Of a DNA stretch of 64,000 nucleotides, positions 40,187-50,300 are shown in pieces. The DNA lies in contig NZ_CP054491.1 of the NCBI RefSeq assembly GCF_013343005.1, positions 3,144,501 to 3,208,500 on the forward strand, in the 5' to 3' direction. Under the pieces are notes generated by a model. The model was not told the origin of the DNA. It ran no database searches and saw only the letters and a list, made by a program, of their open reading frames with translations. Position 1 is the stretch's first letter; each line of letters starts with the position of its first letter. Made by a program: the position numbers and the translations under genes. This DNA comes from Candidatus Reidiella endopervernicosa (GTDB lineage Bacteria > Pseudomonadota > Gammaproteobacteria > GCF-013343005).

Positions 40187-40659
40187 CTACTTATCTTGTT
40201 TAATAATTGTTCCAGCCTTCAGGTGCTTGACATGATATTTACCTTCATACGCCTGAAGTTTAAACAATGAATTTCTCGCCATGAGTATTCCCATCTTCGG
40301 GTCTTGATGGATATAGATAATATCTCCAGAATTCGCCGTAACATTTGTCTCGGCCCAGTTCTCCGCTTTAGAAAGAATCTGATGTTCACCAGGATCAACA
40401 GTGAAGTAGATATATTGATTCCCCTTGTATAACCCATCTCTGATTCGGGCTGCTGATCATCGACAAAGACATTAAATCGTATCAATCCGCCCAGACTCGA
40501 TGGCCGGACAACATAGACAATCGCTTTCCCTTCCTCTGGCAATTTTGGCAACTGATAGTCAACCACATCGCTTCTCATCTCCTGAGCAGTCGGTAACGAT
40601 GCACAACCGACTAAAAACATTGTCACAAGCAGAATGACACTCCTTACAGCACTACGCAT
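40187..40659 (-). pseudogene. DUF2846 lipoprotein with one frameshift
   Basis: ATG 40659 with AAGGAGAG upstream. Lipoprotein signal VILLVTMFLVGCASLP with lipobox LVGC. The DUF2846 domain starts GKAIVYVVRPSSLGGLIRF and continues to SEMGYTRG; one base later (near 40440) the frame shifts and the remainder reads YIYFTVDPGEHQILSKAENW...KMGILMARNSLFKLQ to a stop at 40187. Length after correction (~157 residues) is normal. The shift may be a sequencing error. Membrane-anchored periplasmic protein of unknown role. Confidence 0.75.
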
Positions 40660-40914
40660 AATTCTCTCCTTGGTATTTTCTTCAAAACAGCAGCCACACC
40701 GACACGCCGGAGGTGATACCCTGAGTTCGTTAGACTGATAAAAATGGAGCAGTTCTTTAAGGCGGACGGCAGATCCATGCCAATAACTCTCCATTGCGGA
40801 GAGAATAATAGTGCATTTACTTGATTGAGTTAAAACGTATGAGCATAGCTGAGAGGATATGGCGGTATAGCTGAGTTGTTCACAACCAATCTCAGCCACT
40901 CGTCTTACCAATTC

Positions 40915-42891
40915 TCATCCGGTAACGATTCGCCAAGCTTGTGATAACTTTTCGCGCACTGTTGTGGTACGGATGGTTTCAACCAGCTCCCTCACCTTGA
41001 ACTGGTGGTGCTGCTCGTAGGCGACGCCGAGCTGCGGCATATCGGCGAGACCGACTTCACGCGCATGCTCGACAAACCCTCTGTTCTTCCAGAAGAAGGC
41101 GCCGGGCATAGTGGTGGGAATCACCAGTACATAGAAAAGCGCGCGACCGATGGTTGAGCTGACCAGCGCCATTACTGCCAGCAGTGCGAAGGCCCAGCCG
41201 TCGATCAATCCCATCAGCGCCATGCCGACCGCAACGATCAGTGAGACCGCCAGCAGGCCGTTGCGCAGCCAGTAGGCGTAACCGAAGGTGGTCGACTGCT
41301 CGTAGAAGGAGGCGGCACCTTCACTCTCATGCCCCTTCAGATCCCTGGCGTGGTAGAGCAGTCCCACGCCCTCCAGCGCCAGACCAACACCGGCGATCAT
41401 CGCCAGCAGACGGCCCAGCTCCGGCGTCATCTGAGCGGTAAGCAGTGCGATTACCGCCAGTAGCAGTGCACCGAGACTCAGTGCACTACCGGCAAAGGTA
41501 GCGGCGGTCTGCCAGTGGTCCCAGAAGGGGCGCGCCGGAATGCGGTAGAGCTTGTACATGAAGTAACCGCCAATAGCGGCACCCGCCAGACCCAGCACCG
41601 CGAATACATCCTGGATCACCACCGGGAAGTTGTGACCGAAGAGTTCATCGGAGAGGGCGAAGAGGGCGAAGAGGGCGAAGAGGGTGAAACCGGCCAGGCC
41701 GACAAAGAAGAGGGTGACCCCCGCTATCTCACGACTCACCGGCGACATGCGCAGGTTGTAGAAACCGCGATAGAAGCGGTGCGGTTTGCCCAGATGCATA
41801 TTGAGCTTGAACAGACCGACCGCCATCATCACAAACATCACCGACAGCGCTGGCACAAAGGCGGAGCTGGCGGCGAAGTTAGCGATCGCCTCCTGACCGA
41901 ACCAGCTGCCGAGTACCAGCATGGCAAAGGCACCCATTACCGTCTGCACACTCAGGGTGAAGGCAATATGGGCATTCTCATGCGAACCGAGCAGCCTCTT
42001 CAGGTTCCACTCACGCTTGAAGCCGTGCTTCGGATCGAGTGCCGGACGGAACCTGCCCTCGCTATCGTCACGGTGGTACTTGAGCGGGGTACTGTCGACG
42101 CGCTGCATGTCGCGTTGGGTGGTGCGCGTCTGCTGGAAGCGGATGTTGGGGTTGGTGATGTCGGTGCGCGGGAAGCCGGGGATCTCCGCCTTCGCCTGGG
42201 TTCGCCCCTCGGGCACGTTCTCGATCACACCGAAGTCGAGCGCCTTGCCGAGACAAGCGGAGGCGCAGGCGGGTTTGAGTCCTACCTCAAGACGGTCGAC
42301 ACACATATTACATTTAGTCACCTGCCCCTTCACCGGATCGAGCTGCGGCGCGTTGTACGGACAGACCCAGGTGCAGTAGCCGCAGCCGAAACAGATATCG
42401 GGGTCTTGCAGCACCGCACCATACTCGGCGAACTTGGTATAGGCGCGGGTCGGACAACCTTTCAGACAGACCGGATTGTCGCAGTGGTTGCACGCCATCG
42501 AGATGTTGAGGCGCTGATAGGCGGGATAGCTACCCCCCTCGACAAAACCGACCGAGCGGAAGGCGATGTGCGCCGGGTTGTCGTTCTTCTCACTGCAGGC
42601 CGCCTCACAGGCGTGGCAGGCGATACAGTTGTCGGCGTTGAAGTAGAAGCCGTGCTGTTTGTAGCGGTTGGGATTATCGCCAATCTCAGGATTTTCGTTG
42701 ATCTTGAGACTGACACCGTAGCGTGGGTCTTCCTCAGTCACGGTCTCTATCGACCTTCCGTAGCGGTTATGTGTCTGACTACTCGGATCATTGAGCAGCG
42801 CATAGGTCGGCTCATTGGCACGCGCTTTGAAGATCGGCGCTTCACCTTCGATGCTCTGCTCTACTGCTGAATCTGTCACTTTAACTAACAT
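40915..42891 (-). CDS. Fused four-cluster ferredoxin / DmsC-like membrane anchor of the nitrate reductase
   Basis: 658 residues in two parts. Residues ~80-255 form a DmsB/NrfC-type domain with four cysteine groups (CIACHACEAACSEKN; CNHCDNPVCLKGCP; CFGCGYCTWVCPY; CNMCVDRLEVG...CASAC) for four 4Fe-4S clusters. From ~320 onward eight or so helices form a DmsC-type quinol anchor (LGSWFGQEAIANFAASSAF; GAAIGGYFMYKLYRIPARPF). These are normally two proteins. It lies 9 bp after the nitrate reductase gene, so it likely passes electrons from the quinol pool to that enzyme, replacing the usual ferredoxin or NADH partner. No Tat signal is present, so the iron-sulfur part faces the cytoplasm. Confidence 0.85.
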   Translation of the reverse strand: MLVKVTDSAVEQSIEGEAPIFKARANEPTYALLNDPSSQTHNRYGRSIETVTEEDPRYGVSLKINENPEIGDNPNRYKQHGFYFNADNCIACHACEAACSEKNDNPAHIAFRSVGFVEGGSYPAYQRLNISMACNHCDNPVCLKGCPTRAYTKFAEYGAVLQDPDICFGCGYCTWVCPYNAPQLDPVKGQVTKCNMCVDRLEVGLKPACASACLGKALDFGVIENVPEGRTQAKAEIPGFPRTDITNPNIRFQQTRTTQRDMQRVDSTPLKYHRDDSEGRFRPALDPKHGFKREWNLKRLLGSHENAHIAFTLSVQTVMGAFAMLVLGSWFGQEAIANFAASSAFVPALSVMFVMMAVGLFKLNMHLGKPHRFYRGFYNLRMSPVSREIAGVTLFFVGLAGFTLFALFALFALSDELFGHNFPVVIQDVFAVLGLAGAAIGGYFMYKLYRIPARPFWDHWQTAATFAGSALSLGALLLAVIALLTAQMTPELGRLLAMIAGVGLALEGVGLLYHARDLKGHESEGAASFYEQSTTFGYAYWLRNGLLAVSLIVAVGMALMGLIDGWAFALLAVMALVSSTIGRALFYVLVIPTTMPGAFFWKNRGFVEHAREVGLADMPQLGVAYEQHHQFKVRELVETIRTTTVREKLSQAWRIVTG

Positions 42892-42900
42892 CGCAACACC

Positions 42901-45095
42901 TCAAAATTTTCTCATTTCCATGCTCAGACGCGCGGCACCGAGTTGATCGGCAATCGTCTCGATGCGAATCGCCGACTGCTTGTAGGCGGGCTGACGCGAG
43001 TGCGGATCGAGCAGCCCCAGGGTGAGGCGGTTGGCACAGTCGTGGAAGTGGAACGGAAGGAAGACCATGTTCTTCGGTACACGGTGGGTCGGCTGCGCCA
43101 TCACCACCGCATCGGAGCGGCGCGAGACGAGACGCACATAATCACCGCGCTCAACCCCCAGTTCCGCTGCCAGATCGGGATTGATCTCGATGAACGGAAT
43201 GGGACTGTATTTGTTGTTGTTACCGATCTTGCCGGTCTTGGTACGGCCGTGCCAGTGCTCGATCAGACGACCGGTATTGAGCCAGACGGGGAACTTCTCA
43301 TCCGGCACCTCGTTGTTATCGATAAAGGGGAGCGGTATCAGCTTCGCCTTGCCGTCGGGATAGCTGAAAGCGCCATCCTCGGTGTAGAGGCGCTTGCCAC
43401 CCTTCGGCGGTGCCTCACCCCTCTCCAACTGCTGCTCGGTGTAGGGCCACTGAACACCACGACTCTGCTCCAGCAGTTCGTGGTTCATGCCGGAGATATC
43501 ACAGAGACGCCCCTTCGAGAGTGAACCCATCTCGAGAAACACATCGGGGGCGCGTTCCGGAAAGCTCACCCTACCCTCCTTGTTGAAACGCTCCGCCATA
43601 CGATTGAAGACCCACAGGTCGGGCTTCGCCTCACCCGGCGGGGTGCTGATCGGTGTAACCAGATTGATGCGCCGCTCGGTGTTGGTCATCACCCCCTCCT
43701 TCTCCGCCCAAGTACCGGCAGGCAGATAGACATGGGCGTAGTGGGCACTCTCGGTATCTTCGTAGCAGTCCTGCACAACACAGAACTCGAGTTTCTCCAT
43801 CGCCTTGCGCACCCGCGCACTGTTGGGCAGTGAGGTAAGCGGATTGGTGGCGATCAGCCAGAGCCCCTTGATCTGACCCGACTCAATGGCGTGGTAGATA
43901 TCGGTCTGGAACATGCCTCGCTGCTTGGGGAAGAATTCGGGATCAACGTTCCACGCCCTGGCGATCTCCGCACGGTGTTCGGGATTCTCCAGCACACGGT
44001 AGTTAGGTAGACCGGAACAGGAGGACCACTCGCGGGTACCCATCGCGTTGCACTGGCCGGTGATCGAGAGGCTGGTGCCACCCGGTTTGCCAATGTTGCC
44101 GGTGAGCAGCGCCAGGTTGTTGATACCGACCACGCCGTCGGAACCGTGGGTCGACTGATTAATACCCATGGTCCAGATCTGCATCGCCGCACCGGCGTTG
44201 CCGAAGAGACGTGCCACCTGGCGAATCGAATCCTCGTCGATACCGCAGATCTTCGAGGCGGTCACCGGGTCGTACTTTTCGACCTCCGACTTCAGCGCAT
44301 CAAAGCCGTTGGTATTGGCGGCGATATAGCGCTCATCGATCATCTGCTCCTTGATCAGCACATGCATCAGCGCGTTCTGCAGCACCACGTCGGTACCGGG
44401 CGTGATCGGCAGATGGATATGGGCATTCTGTGCCAGCATGGTGACACGCGGATCGACCACTACCAGCGGGAAGCCGCGCCGCTCCTGCGCCTCCTTCATA
44501 CGCCAGTAGATGATCGGATGTTGCTCGGGCAGATTGGAGCCCCAGGCGATCAGGCAGTCGGTGTGCTCAAAATCGTCGTAGCAGCCAGGTGGGCCGTCGG
44601 AGCCGAAGGAGCGCTTGTAGCCCGAGACGGCCGATGCCATGTATTGCCGTCGTAGTTGTTGGTACCGATCAGGCCGCGGGTCAGCTTGCCGAGGGTGTAG
44701 AACTCCTCGGTCAGCATCTGCCCGGTGGAGATCACCGCCACGGAGTCGCGGCCATACTTCTGCTGGATAGAGACGATCTCGTCGTGCACCTTGTCGAGCG
44801 CCGCATCCCAGTTGGTCTCGGCCCACGGCTGGTGCCAGTGCTCGCGCATCTTCGGCGTCAGGCCTCGTCCGGCGGAGTCGAACAGTTCGTGCTCAAAGAT
44901 CCCCTTCAGGCAGAGTTTGCCCTGGTTCACATTGGCATCGGCAACGCCGCGCGAGGCGACTGCCCTGCCGTTACTGTCGAGACCCACCTCAATGGAACAA
45001 CCGGTGGAGCAGTAACCGCAGGTGGCGTACTTCCACTCCTGCACATCCTTATTGGCGATCGTGATCGGGTTCTTCTTCTGACGACCAAAAAGCAT
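42901..45095 (-). pseudogene. nasA: Assimilatory nitrate reductase catalytic subunit, deletion at the Mo-ligand cysteine
   Basis: The N-terminus has the 4Fe-4S motif YATCGYCSTGCSIEV...CLKG, then WDAALDKVHDEIVSIQQKYG and LIGTNNYDGNT. Here about 10 bases are missing: family members continue N-S-R-L-C-M-A-S-A, but the sequence goes from AAT AC directly to ATG GCA TCG. The next frame continues MASAVSGYKRSFGSDGPPGC to the normal C-terminus (PFHFHDCANRLTLGLLDPHS). The lost stretch includes the cysteine that coordinates molybdenum, so as written the gene cannot make active enzyme. Everything else looks intact and operon genes are present, so a sequence error must be considered. Cytoplasmic (no Tat signal). 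Confidence 0.88.
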
Positions 45096-45152
45096 CTATC
45101 TCACCTCAGTTCGTTGGAAACAGGTAGTACGCAGACACTACCCGCGTAGCGT

Positions 45153-45479
45153 TTAGCAGTTTTTATTGGCAACCGTGTTGAGCGAGATCACACCCGCCTC
45201 AACCTTCACCTCATAGGTCGGCACACACCCTTCATCGGGCGCGACAACCGCACCGCAATCGATATCAACGTTCCAGTTGTGCAGCGGACAGGTCACTTTT
45301 TTACCGTGCACAATCCCCTCGGAGAGCGGCCCGCCCTTGTGTGGGCACTTGTTGCGCAGGGCGAACAGCTCATCATCTGAGGTGCGGAAGATCGCGATCT
45401 CTTCATCACCACTCGCCACAACCCGTGAACCCAAACGGGGAATATCATCAAGCTTTCCAATCTCAACCCAGTTCGACAT
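45153..45479 (-). CDS. nirD: Nitrite reductase small subunit NirD (Rieske type)
   Basis: 108 residues with the Rieske pair CPHKGGPLSEG and CPLHNWNVD, which bind one 2Fe-2S cluster. Length and N-terminus (WVEIGKLDDIPRLGSRVV) are typical. It partners NirB in NADH-dependent reduction of nitrite to ammonium. It lies between the globin and nitrate reductase genes rather than directly after nirB. Confidence 0.95.
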   Translation of the reverse strand: MSNWVEIGKLDDIPRLGSRVVASGDEEIAIFRTSDDELFALRNKCPHKGGPLSEGIVHGKKVTCPLHNWNVDIDCGAVVAPDEGCVPTYEVKVEAGVISLNTVANKNC

Positions 45480-45509
45480 TATTTAATCCTCTATCAATTT
45501 CGCTCTGCA

Positions 45510-45878
45510 CTATCTGCAGAGCACATCGTCACGTATCGATTCGGCAATTGATGCCGCCTCACCGATCAGTTCAGCAGGAACATTCAGCGCCTGCAGCGCG
45601 GCACCGAGGTTCTCGATCACCGCATCGAAGTGACTATCGTTAAGACCCAGTTTCTTAACCAGCGGAGCATGCGCCTCGCGCATTCCCCGCCCGGAGTAGT
45701 TCGGCAAGCCACCGAAGGCGAAGCTAAGAAACTTCTTCTGGTGGCCACGCTGCCTGGCCATATCGGTATTTTCAAAGAAGTAGTTGATGCGCTCATCGGC
45801 CATCACGTTGTTGTAAAAGAGATCGACAGCGGCATCGATCACCTTTTCACCACCCAAACGTTCGTAGAGAGTGCTCAT
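45510..45878 (-). CDS. glbN: Truncated haemoglobin (group I)
   Basis: 122 residues with the 2/2 globin signature: LYERLGGEKVIDAAVDLFYN, then FFENTDMARQRGHQKKFLSFAFGG. The proximal His is in MREAHAPLVKKLGLND, and the Phe-Tyr/Gln distal pocket residues are present. Group I truncated globins bind O2 and convert NO to nitrate. Its place inside the nir-nas operon suggests protection from NO formed during nitrite reduction. Confidence 0.92.
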   Translation of the reverse strand: MSTLYERLGGEKVIDAAVDLFYNNVMADERINYFFENTDMARQRGHQKKFLSFAFGGLPNYSGRGMREAHAPLVKKLGLNDSHFDAVIENLGAALQALNVPAELIGEAASIAESIRDDVLCR

Positions 45879-45905
45879 ATCGGTTCTCCGCTGATTGATC
45901 TGAAA

Positions 45906-48366
45906 TCAGCCGTTAGCAACGACCTTCTCCTCATCTTCGTTAAAGGTTTTCATCGGTACGAATTCGAGACGATGCTCAGGCTTGGTATGCTCGGCCCAGG
46001 GGTCCTTCTGCGAGATCTCCTGCGAGATCAGGAAGCGGGCACTGAGTGCCTTACGATTCTCAACATCATCGACGAGGCGCTCCTTCACATAGTTGAGACC
46101 GACACGCTCGATCCACGGCGCAGTACGCTCCAGATAGCGCGCCTCTTCGCGATAGAGCTGCATGAAGGCCGCGGCATACTCGAGCACCTCACCATCGGTC
46201 TCGACACGGGCCAGCAGATCGGTGACACGTACCTTGATACCGCCGTTACCGCCGATATGTAGCTCATAACCCGAGTCGACTGCCACCACGCCAAAGTCTT
46301 TGATAGTCGCTTCGGCGCAATTACGCGGACAGCCGGAGACGGCCATCTTGAACTTGTGCGGGGTCCAGGAACCCCAGCTCAGCTTCTCCAGATCAATACC
46401 CATCGCGACTGAGTCCTGAGTACCGAAGCGACAAAACTGTGAACCGATACAGGTCTTAACCGTTCGCAGCGCCTTGCCGTAGGCGTGGCCAGAGACCATG
46501 CCGGCATCATTCAGGTCTGACCAGATCGCCGGTAGTTGATTCTTCTTCAGACCAACCAGATCGATACGCTGACCGCCAGTCACCTTGACCATCGGCACCT
46601 CATACTTATCGGCCGCATCGGCGATGGCACGCAGCTCATCGGGGGTGGTGACACCGCCCCACATACGCGGCACGACGGTGTAGGTACGATCCTTCTGGAT
46701 GTTGCCGTGGGCACGCTCGTTGATGAAGCGCGACTGCGGATCATCGACCGCCTTGGTCGGCCAGGAGGAGATCAGGTAGTAATTAAGCGCTGGACGACAG
46801 GTGGGACAACCATTCGGATTGCGCCACTCCAGCTTCTGATAGACCGCCTCCATTGAGGTCAGCTCACTATCGACAATCGCTGCACGCACCTGATCGTGGC
46901 TGTGATCGGTACAGCCACACATCGGTTTGACCTTCGGATGGGAGAGATCGCTACCAACGGTTGCGGCGAGAATCTGTTCGACCAGACCACTACAGCCGCC
47001 ACAGGAGGCCGAGGCCTTGGTATGCGCCTTCACCTCATCAAGGGTAAAGAGTCCTTCGGTGGTGATAGCGTGCACGATGTCGCCCTTGGTGACACCGTTA
47101 CAACCGCACACCTCGGTGTCATCCGACATATTCATCACGGTATTACCGGCACCGTGGCCCGAATCACCGAGGTGGCCCTGACCGAACATCAGAGTATCGC
47201 GGAAGGCGCTGACATCGGCCTCCTCACGCATCAACTGGAAGTACCACGGACCGTCCATGGTCGAGCCGTAGAGCACCGCACCCTGGATGCGGTTGTCCTT
47301 CAGCACCACCTTTTTATAGATGCCCTTTGAGGGGTCGCGGTAGACAATCTGCTCACACTCATCGTCACCGACAAAGTCACCCGCCGAGAAGAGATCGACA
47401 CCGGTCACCTTCAGCTTGGTCGAGGTGACCGATCCCTCGTAACGACCGTAACCGAGCTGGGCGAGGTGGTTGGCACAGACCTTGGCCATCTCAAACAGCG
47501 GTGCGACCAGACCGTAACACTGGTTACGGTGCTGTACACACTCACCCACCGCGTAGACGCGTGGGTCATAGGTCTGCATGGTGTCGTTAACGACGATACC
47601 GCGACCACAGTAGATACCGGCCGACTCGGCCAGGGCGATGTTGGGACGAATACCGACCGCCATCACGACCAGATCGGCGGTCACCTCACGACCATCTTCA
47701 AAGGTAACACCCTGTACCCGTTTGCGGCCAAGGATCTCCTTGGTCGAGGCGCCCATAATGAATTCAACGCCGCGCTCCTCCAGCTCCTGCTGCAGCAGGG
47801 TGCCAGCCTCTGTATCGAGCTGCTGCTCCATCAGGGTGTCGCGGATATGCACCACGCGAACCTTCATACCGTGTTTCTGCAGACCGTTGGCCGCCTCAAG
47901 ACCGAGCAGACCACCACCTATGACTACTGCATGGCGATACTGCTTCGAGGTCTCGACCATCGTCTCGACATCCTTCACGTCGCGGAAGCCGATCACACCT
48001 TCGAGCTCGTGACCAGGGACGGGAAGAATAAAGGATTAGAACCGGTAGCGACCAGTAGTCGATCGTAAGCGGCCTCGGTCCCGTCATCGGTTATAACGAG
48101 ACGGTTTTACGATCTATCCTCACTACCGTCTTACCGGTATGCAGAGTGATGTTGTTCTCGGCGTACCACTCGGGGGTGTTGAGCATGATCTCATCGAGCG
48201 TTGCCTCACCGGTGAGCATCGGCGAGAGCATGATGCGATTGTAGTTGCCGTAGGGCTCGGCACCGAAGACGGTGATCTCATAGGTATCGGGTGCGATCTT
48301 CAGCAGCTCTTCGAGCGTGCGCACACCGGCCATGCCGTTTCCAATCAGTATCAATCTTTCTTTCAT
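45906..48366 (-). pseudogene. nirB: NAD(P)H-nitrite reductase large subunit NirB, two frameshifts near the N-terminus
   Basis: The start MKERLILIGNGMAGVRTLEE is the FAD-binding motif (GxGxxG). The frame shifts near 48100 (after DRKT) and again near 48025 (TGSNPF/ILPVPGHE), each by one base, with LVITDDGTEAAYDRLLVATG in between. From 47996 the frame is open to the end: NADH domain (VVIGGGLLGLEAANGL), two BFD 2Fe-2S regions (CGCNGVTKGD; CGGCSGLVEQ), and the sirohaem/4Fe-4S block (GSQFCRFGTQDS; SGCPRNCAEATIKDFG). All catalytic residues survive. The two shifts are probably sequence errors or recent mutations. It leads the operon and has a sigma-54 promoter ~40 bp upstream. Confidence 0.9.
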
Positions 48367-48407
48367 AGTGAGTATTCCGTTGTTGCAGTGAGCTTGTCCC
48401 TCTCTAG

Positions 48408-48423
48408 AGCAAGGGGCATGCCA
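48408..48423 (-). promoter_or_regulatory. Sigma-54 promoter for nirB operon
   Basis: On the minus strand TGGCATGCCCCTTGCT fits the GG-N10-GC rule (-24 GG, -12 GC; consensus TGGCAC-N5-TTGCW), with transcription expected ~30 bp before the nirB start. Confidence 0.75.
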
Positions 48424-48519
48424 GTGTCATCCACCCATCAACGAACTTTTATTTATCTATGCTTTTCAGTTGGTTATGAAATACCAATAAATTCACTATG
48501 TCTTCAACACCCCCCTTAA

Positions 48520-48534
48520 GCACCAGATCGGTGC
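48520..48534. promoter_or_regulatory. NtrC-type enhancer dyad between nirB and narK
   Basis: GCACCAGATCGGTGC is GCAC-N7-GTGC, the NtrC half-site arrangement (compare the enterobacterial glnA sites). It lies ~100 bp from the nirB and ~150 bp from the narK sigma-54 promoters, suitable for both. Confidence 0.65.
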
Positions 48535-48682
48535 GTTCATCGGAACAGGTGCGCGGCAACAGCGCAGAGACAACCCCCCTTTTGGTGCAGAGAGGTTAGA
48601 GCACGCACCACCACCCAGCGAAGCGCCGTGCGAAAGGAAACAAAATCAGCCAAAACAGGGCTTTTTTGCCACTTTGAAAAGC

Positions 48683-48698
48683 TGGCCCGGAACTTGCT
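48683..48698 (+). promoter_or_regulatory. Sigma-54 promoter for narK
   Basis: TGGCCCGGAACTTGCT has GG-N10-GC spacing and ends ~42 bp before the narK ATG. Confidence 0.75.
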
Positions 48699-48739
48699 AA
48701 TAGAGGTTCATCAACTTCAATGACGGAGACCTAATTCCA

Positions 48740-50209
48740 ATGTCGGAATCGAAACTCAACCTGTTTTCCTTTAGCGGAAAGACACGCATCCTGCACCTCA
48801 GCTGGTTCGCCTTTTTCCTCACCTTTGTTGTCTGGTTCAGCCATGCACCATTGATGGCATCGATCCGTGAGACCTTCGGTCTGAGCGATCAGGAGGTGAA
48901 GATGCTGTTGATCCTTAATGTGGCGCTGACCATTCCGGCGCGCATCATTATCGGTATGCTGGTTGACGCCTTCGGACCTCGCCGCATCTTTTCGATGCTG
49001 CTATTTGTCTCAAGCTTCCTCTGTTTCGGTTTCGCCTTCGCTGATGATTTCGAAACGCTGGCGATGATCCGCTTCCTGCTCGGTTTTGTCGGTGCCGGTT
49101 TTGTGATCGGTATTCGCATGATCAGCGAGTGGTTCCCTGCCCGTGAGGTTGGTCTCGCTGAGGGCATCTACGGTGGTTGGGGTAATTTCGGTTCCGCCGC
49201 AGCCGCGCTCACCCTGCCAACACTCGCACTCTGGTACGGCGGTGATGATGGCTGGCGTTATGCCGTTGCCACCACCGGTGCAATGATTCTGATCTACTCG
49301 GTGGTCTACTTCTTTAGCGTTACCGACACCCCCAAGGGCTCGACCTACTTCAAGCCGAAGAAAAACGGTGCGATGGAGATCTCCAGTCGCGGCGACTTCT
49401 TCCTCTACCTGCTAATGAACATCCCGCTCTATGCAGCACTGGCGCTGCTCACCTGGAAGCTCGGTCCAAGCAACCTGAAGATGCTGGGTGATGCTCCCGC
49501 CACCATGATCTATGCCTCACTGATCGGTCTCTACATCTTCCAGACTATTCGGATCTACCAGATCAACAGCCACGTCTTTAATGCACCGGTACCGGAGATC
49601 GAACGCTACAAGTTCAAGCAGGTTGCAGTACTCGACCTTGCCTACTTCGTCACCTTCGGCTCCGAGCTGGCCGTGGTCTCGATGCTGCCGCTCTTCTTCA
49701 TGGACACCTTCGAACTCTCAATCGTCCAGGCCGGCATGCTCGCCTCCGGATACGCCTTCATGAATCTGGTGGCACGCGCCTCGGGTGGTCTCGCCTCCGA
49801 TAAGATCGGTCGAAAGAAGAGCCTCGCGATCCTGATCACCGGCCTCTCGATCGGCTACTTCGTTATGAGTCAGATCGATTCGAGCTGGCCGATCACAGTA
49901 GCAGTACTGGTCACCATGGGTTGCTCATTCTTTGTCCAGTCGGGTGAGGGTGCGGTGTTCGCGATGGTGCCACTGGTCAAGCGTCGCATGACCGGACAGA
50001 TCGCCGGTATGGCGGGTGCCTACGGTAACGTCGGCGCGGTCACCTTCCTCACCATACTCTCCTTCGTCTCACCCTCGATCTTCTTCATGGTGATCGGTGG
50101 CGCGGCGATCGTGGTACTGGCAGCGGTATTGCTCTTCCTCGATGAGCCAGCCGGCCAAATGGCCGAGGTGATGCCTGATGGCACCGTGCAGATGATCGAC
50201 GTCGCCTGA
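48740..50209 (+). CDS. narK: Nitrate/nitrite transporter (NarK/NasA-type MFS)
   Basis: 489 residues, 12 membrane helices. The nitrate-nitrite porter signatures are present: an Arg on helix 2 region ([20 protein letters not shown]), then [19 protein letters not shown] and [19 protein letters not shown] (nitrate signature G-W-G-N-x-G). The second is [16 protein letters not shown] near residue 425. It imports nitrate through the inner membrane, in a sense the low-affinity counterpart of the ABC system at 54-57 kb. It has its own sigma-54 promoter. Confidence 0.92.
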   Translation: MSESKLNLFSFSGKTRILHLSWFAFFLTFVVWFSHAPLMASIRETFGLSDQEVKMLLILNVALTIPARIIIGMLVDAFGPRRIFSMLLFVSSFLCFGFAFADDFETLAMIRFLLGFVGAGFVIGIRMISEWFPAREVGLAEGIYGGWGNFGSAAAALTLPTLALWYGGDDGWRYAVATTGAMILIYSVVYFFSVTDTPKGSTYFKPKKNGAMEISSRGDFFLYLLMNIPLYAALALLTWKLGPSNLKMLGDAPATMIYASLIGLYIFQTIRIYQINSHVFNAPVPEIERYKFKQVAVLDLAYFVTFGSELAVVSMLPLFFMDTFELSIVQAGMLASGYAFMNLVARASGGLASDKIGRKKSLAILITGLSIGYFVMSQIDSSWPITVAVLVTMGCSFFVQSGEGAVFAMVPLVKRRMTGQIAGMAGAYGNVGAVTFLTILSFVSPSIFFMVIGGAAIVVLAAVLLFLDEPAGQMAEVMPDGTVQMIDVA

Positions 50210-50229
50210 TCATCTTTCAACAAACCACA

Positions 50230-50274
50230 GCGGGCGGCGTCTGTAGCAGCTACAGCACCGCCCGCTTCTTTTTG
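50230..50274 (+). terminator. Terminator after narK
   Basis: Stem GCGGGCGG/CCGCCCGC with an inner CTGTAG/CTACAG stem, followed by TTCTTTTT. The next gene starts 26 bp later, so it may only attenuate. Confidence 0.8.
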
Positions 50275-50300
50275 TCTCATCCGGGGTACTATCTAACGCC

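Noticed and set aside
41515-42870. Plus-strand ORF of 451 aa opposite the FeS/membrane subunit
   Set aside because: It lies antisense to a gene with four intact cysteine clusters; composition (His/Arg/Thr-rich) is that of an antisense frame in GC-rich sequence.
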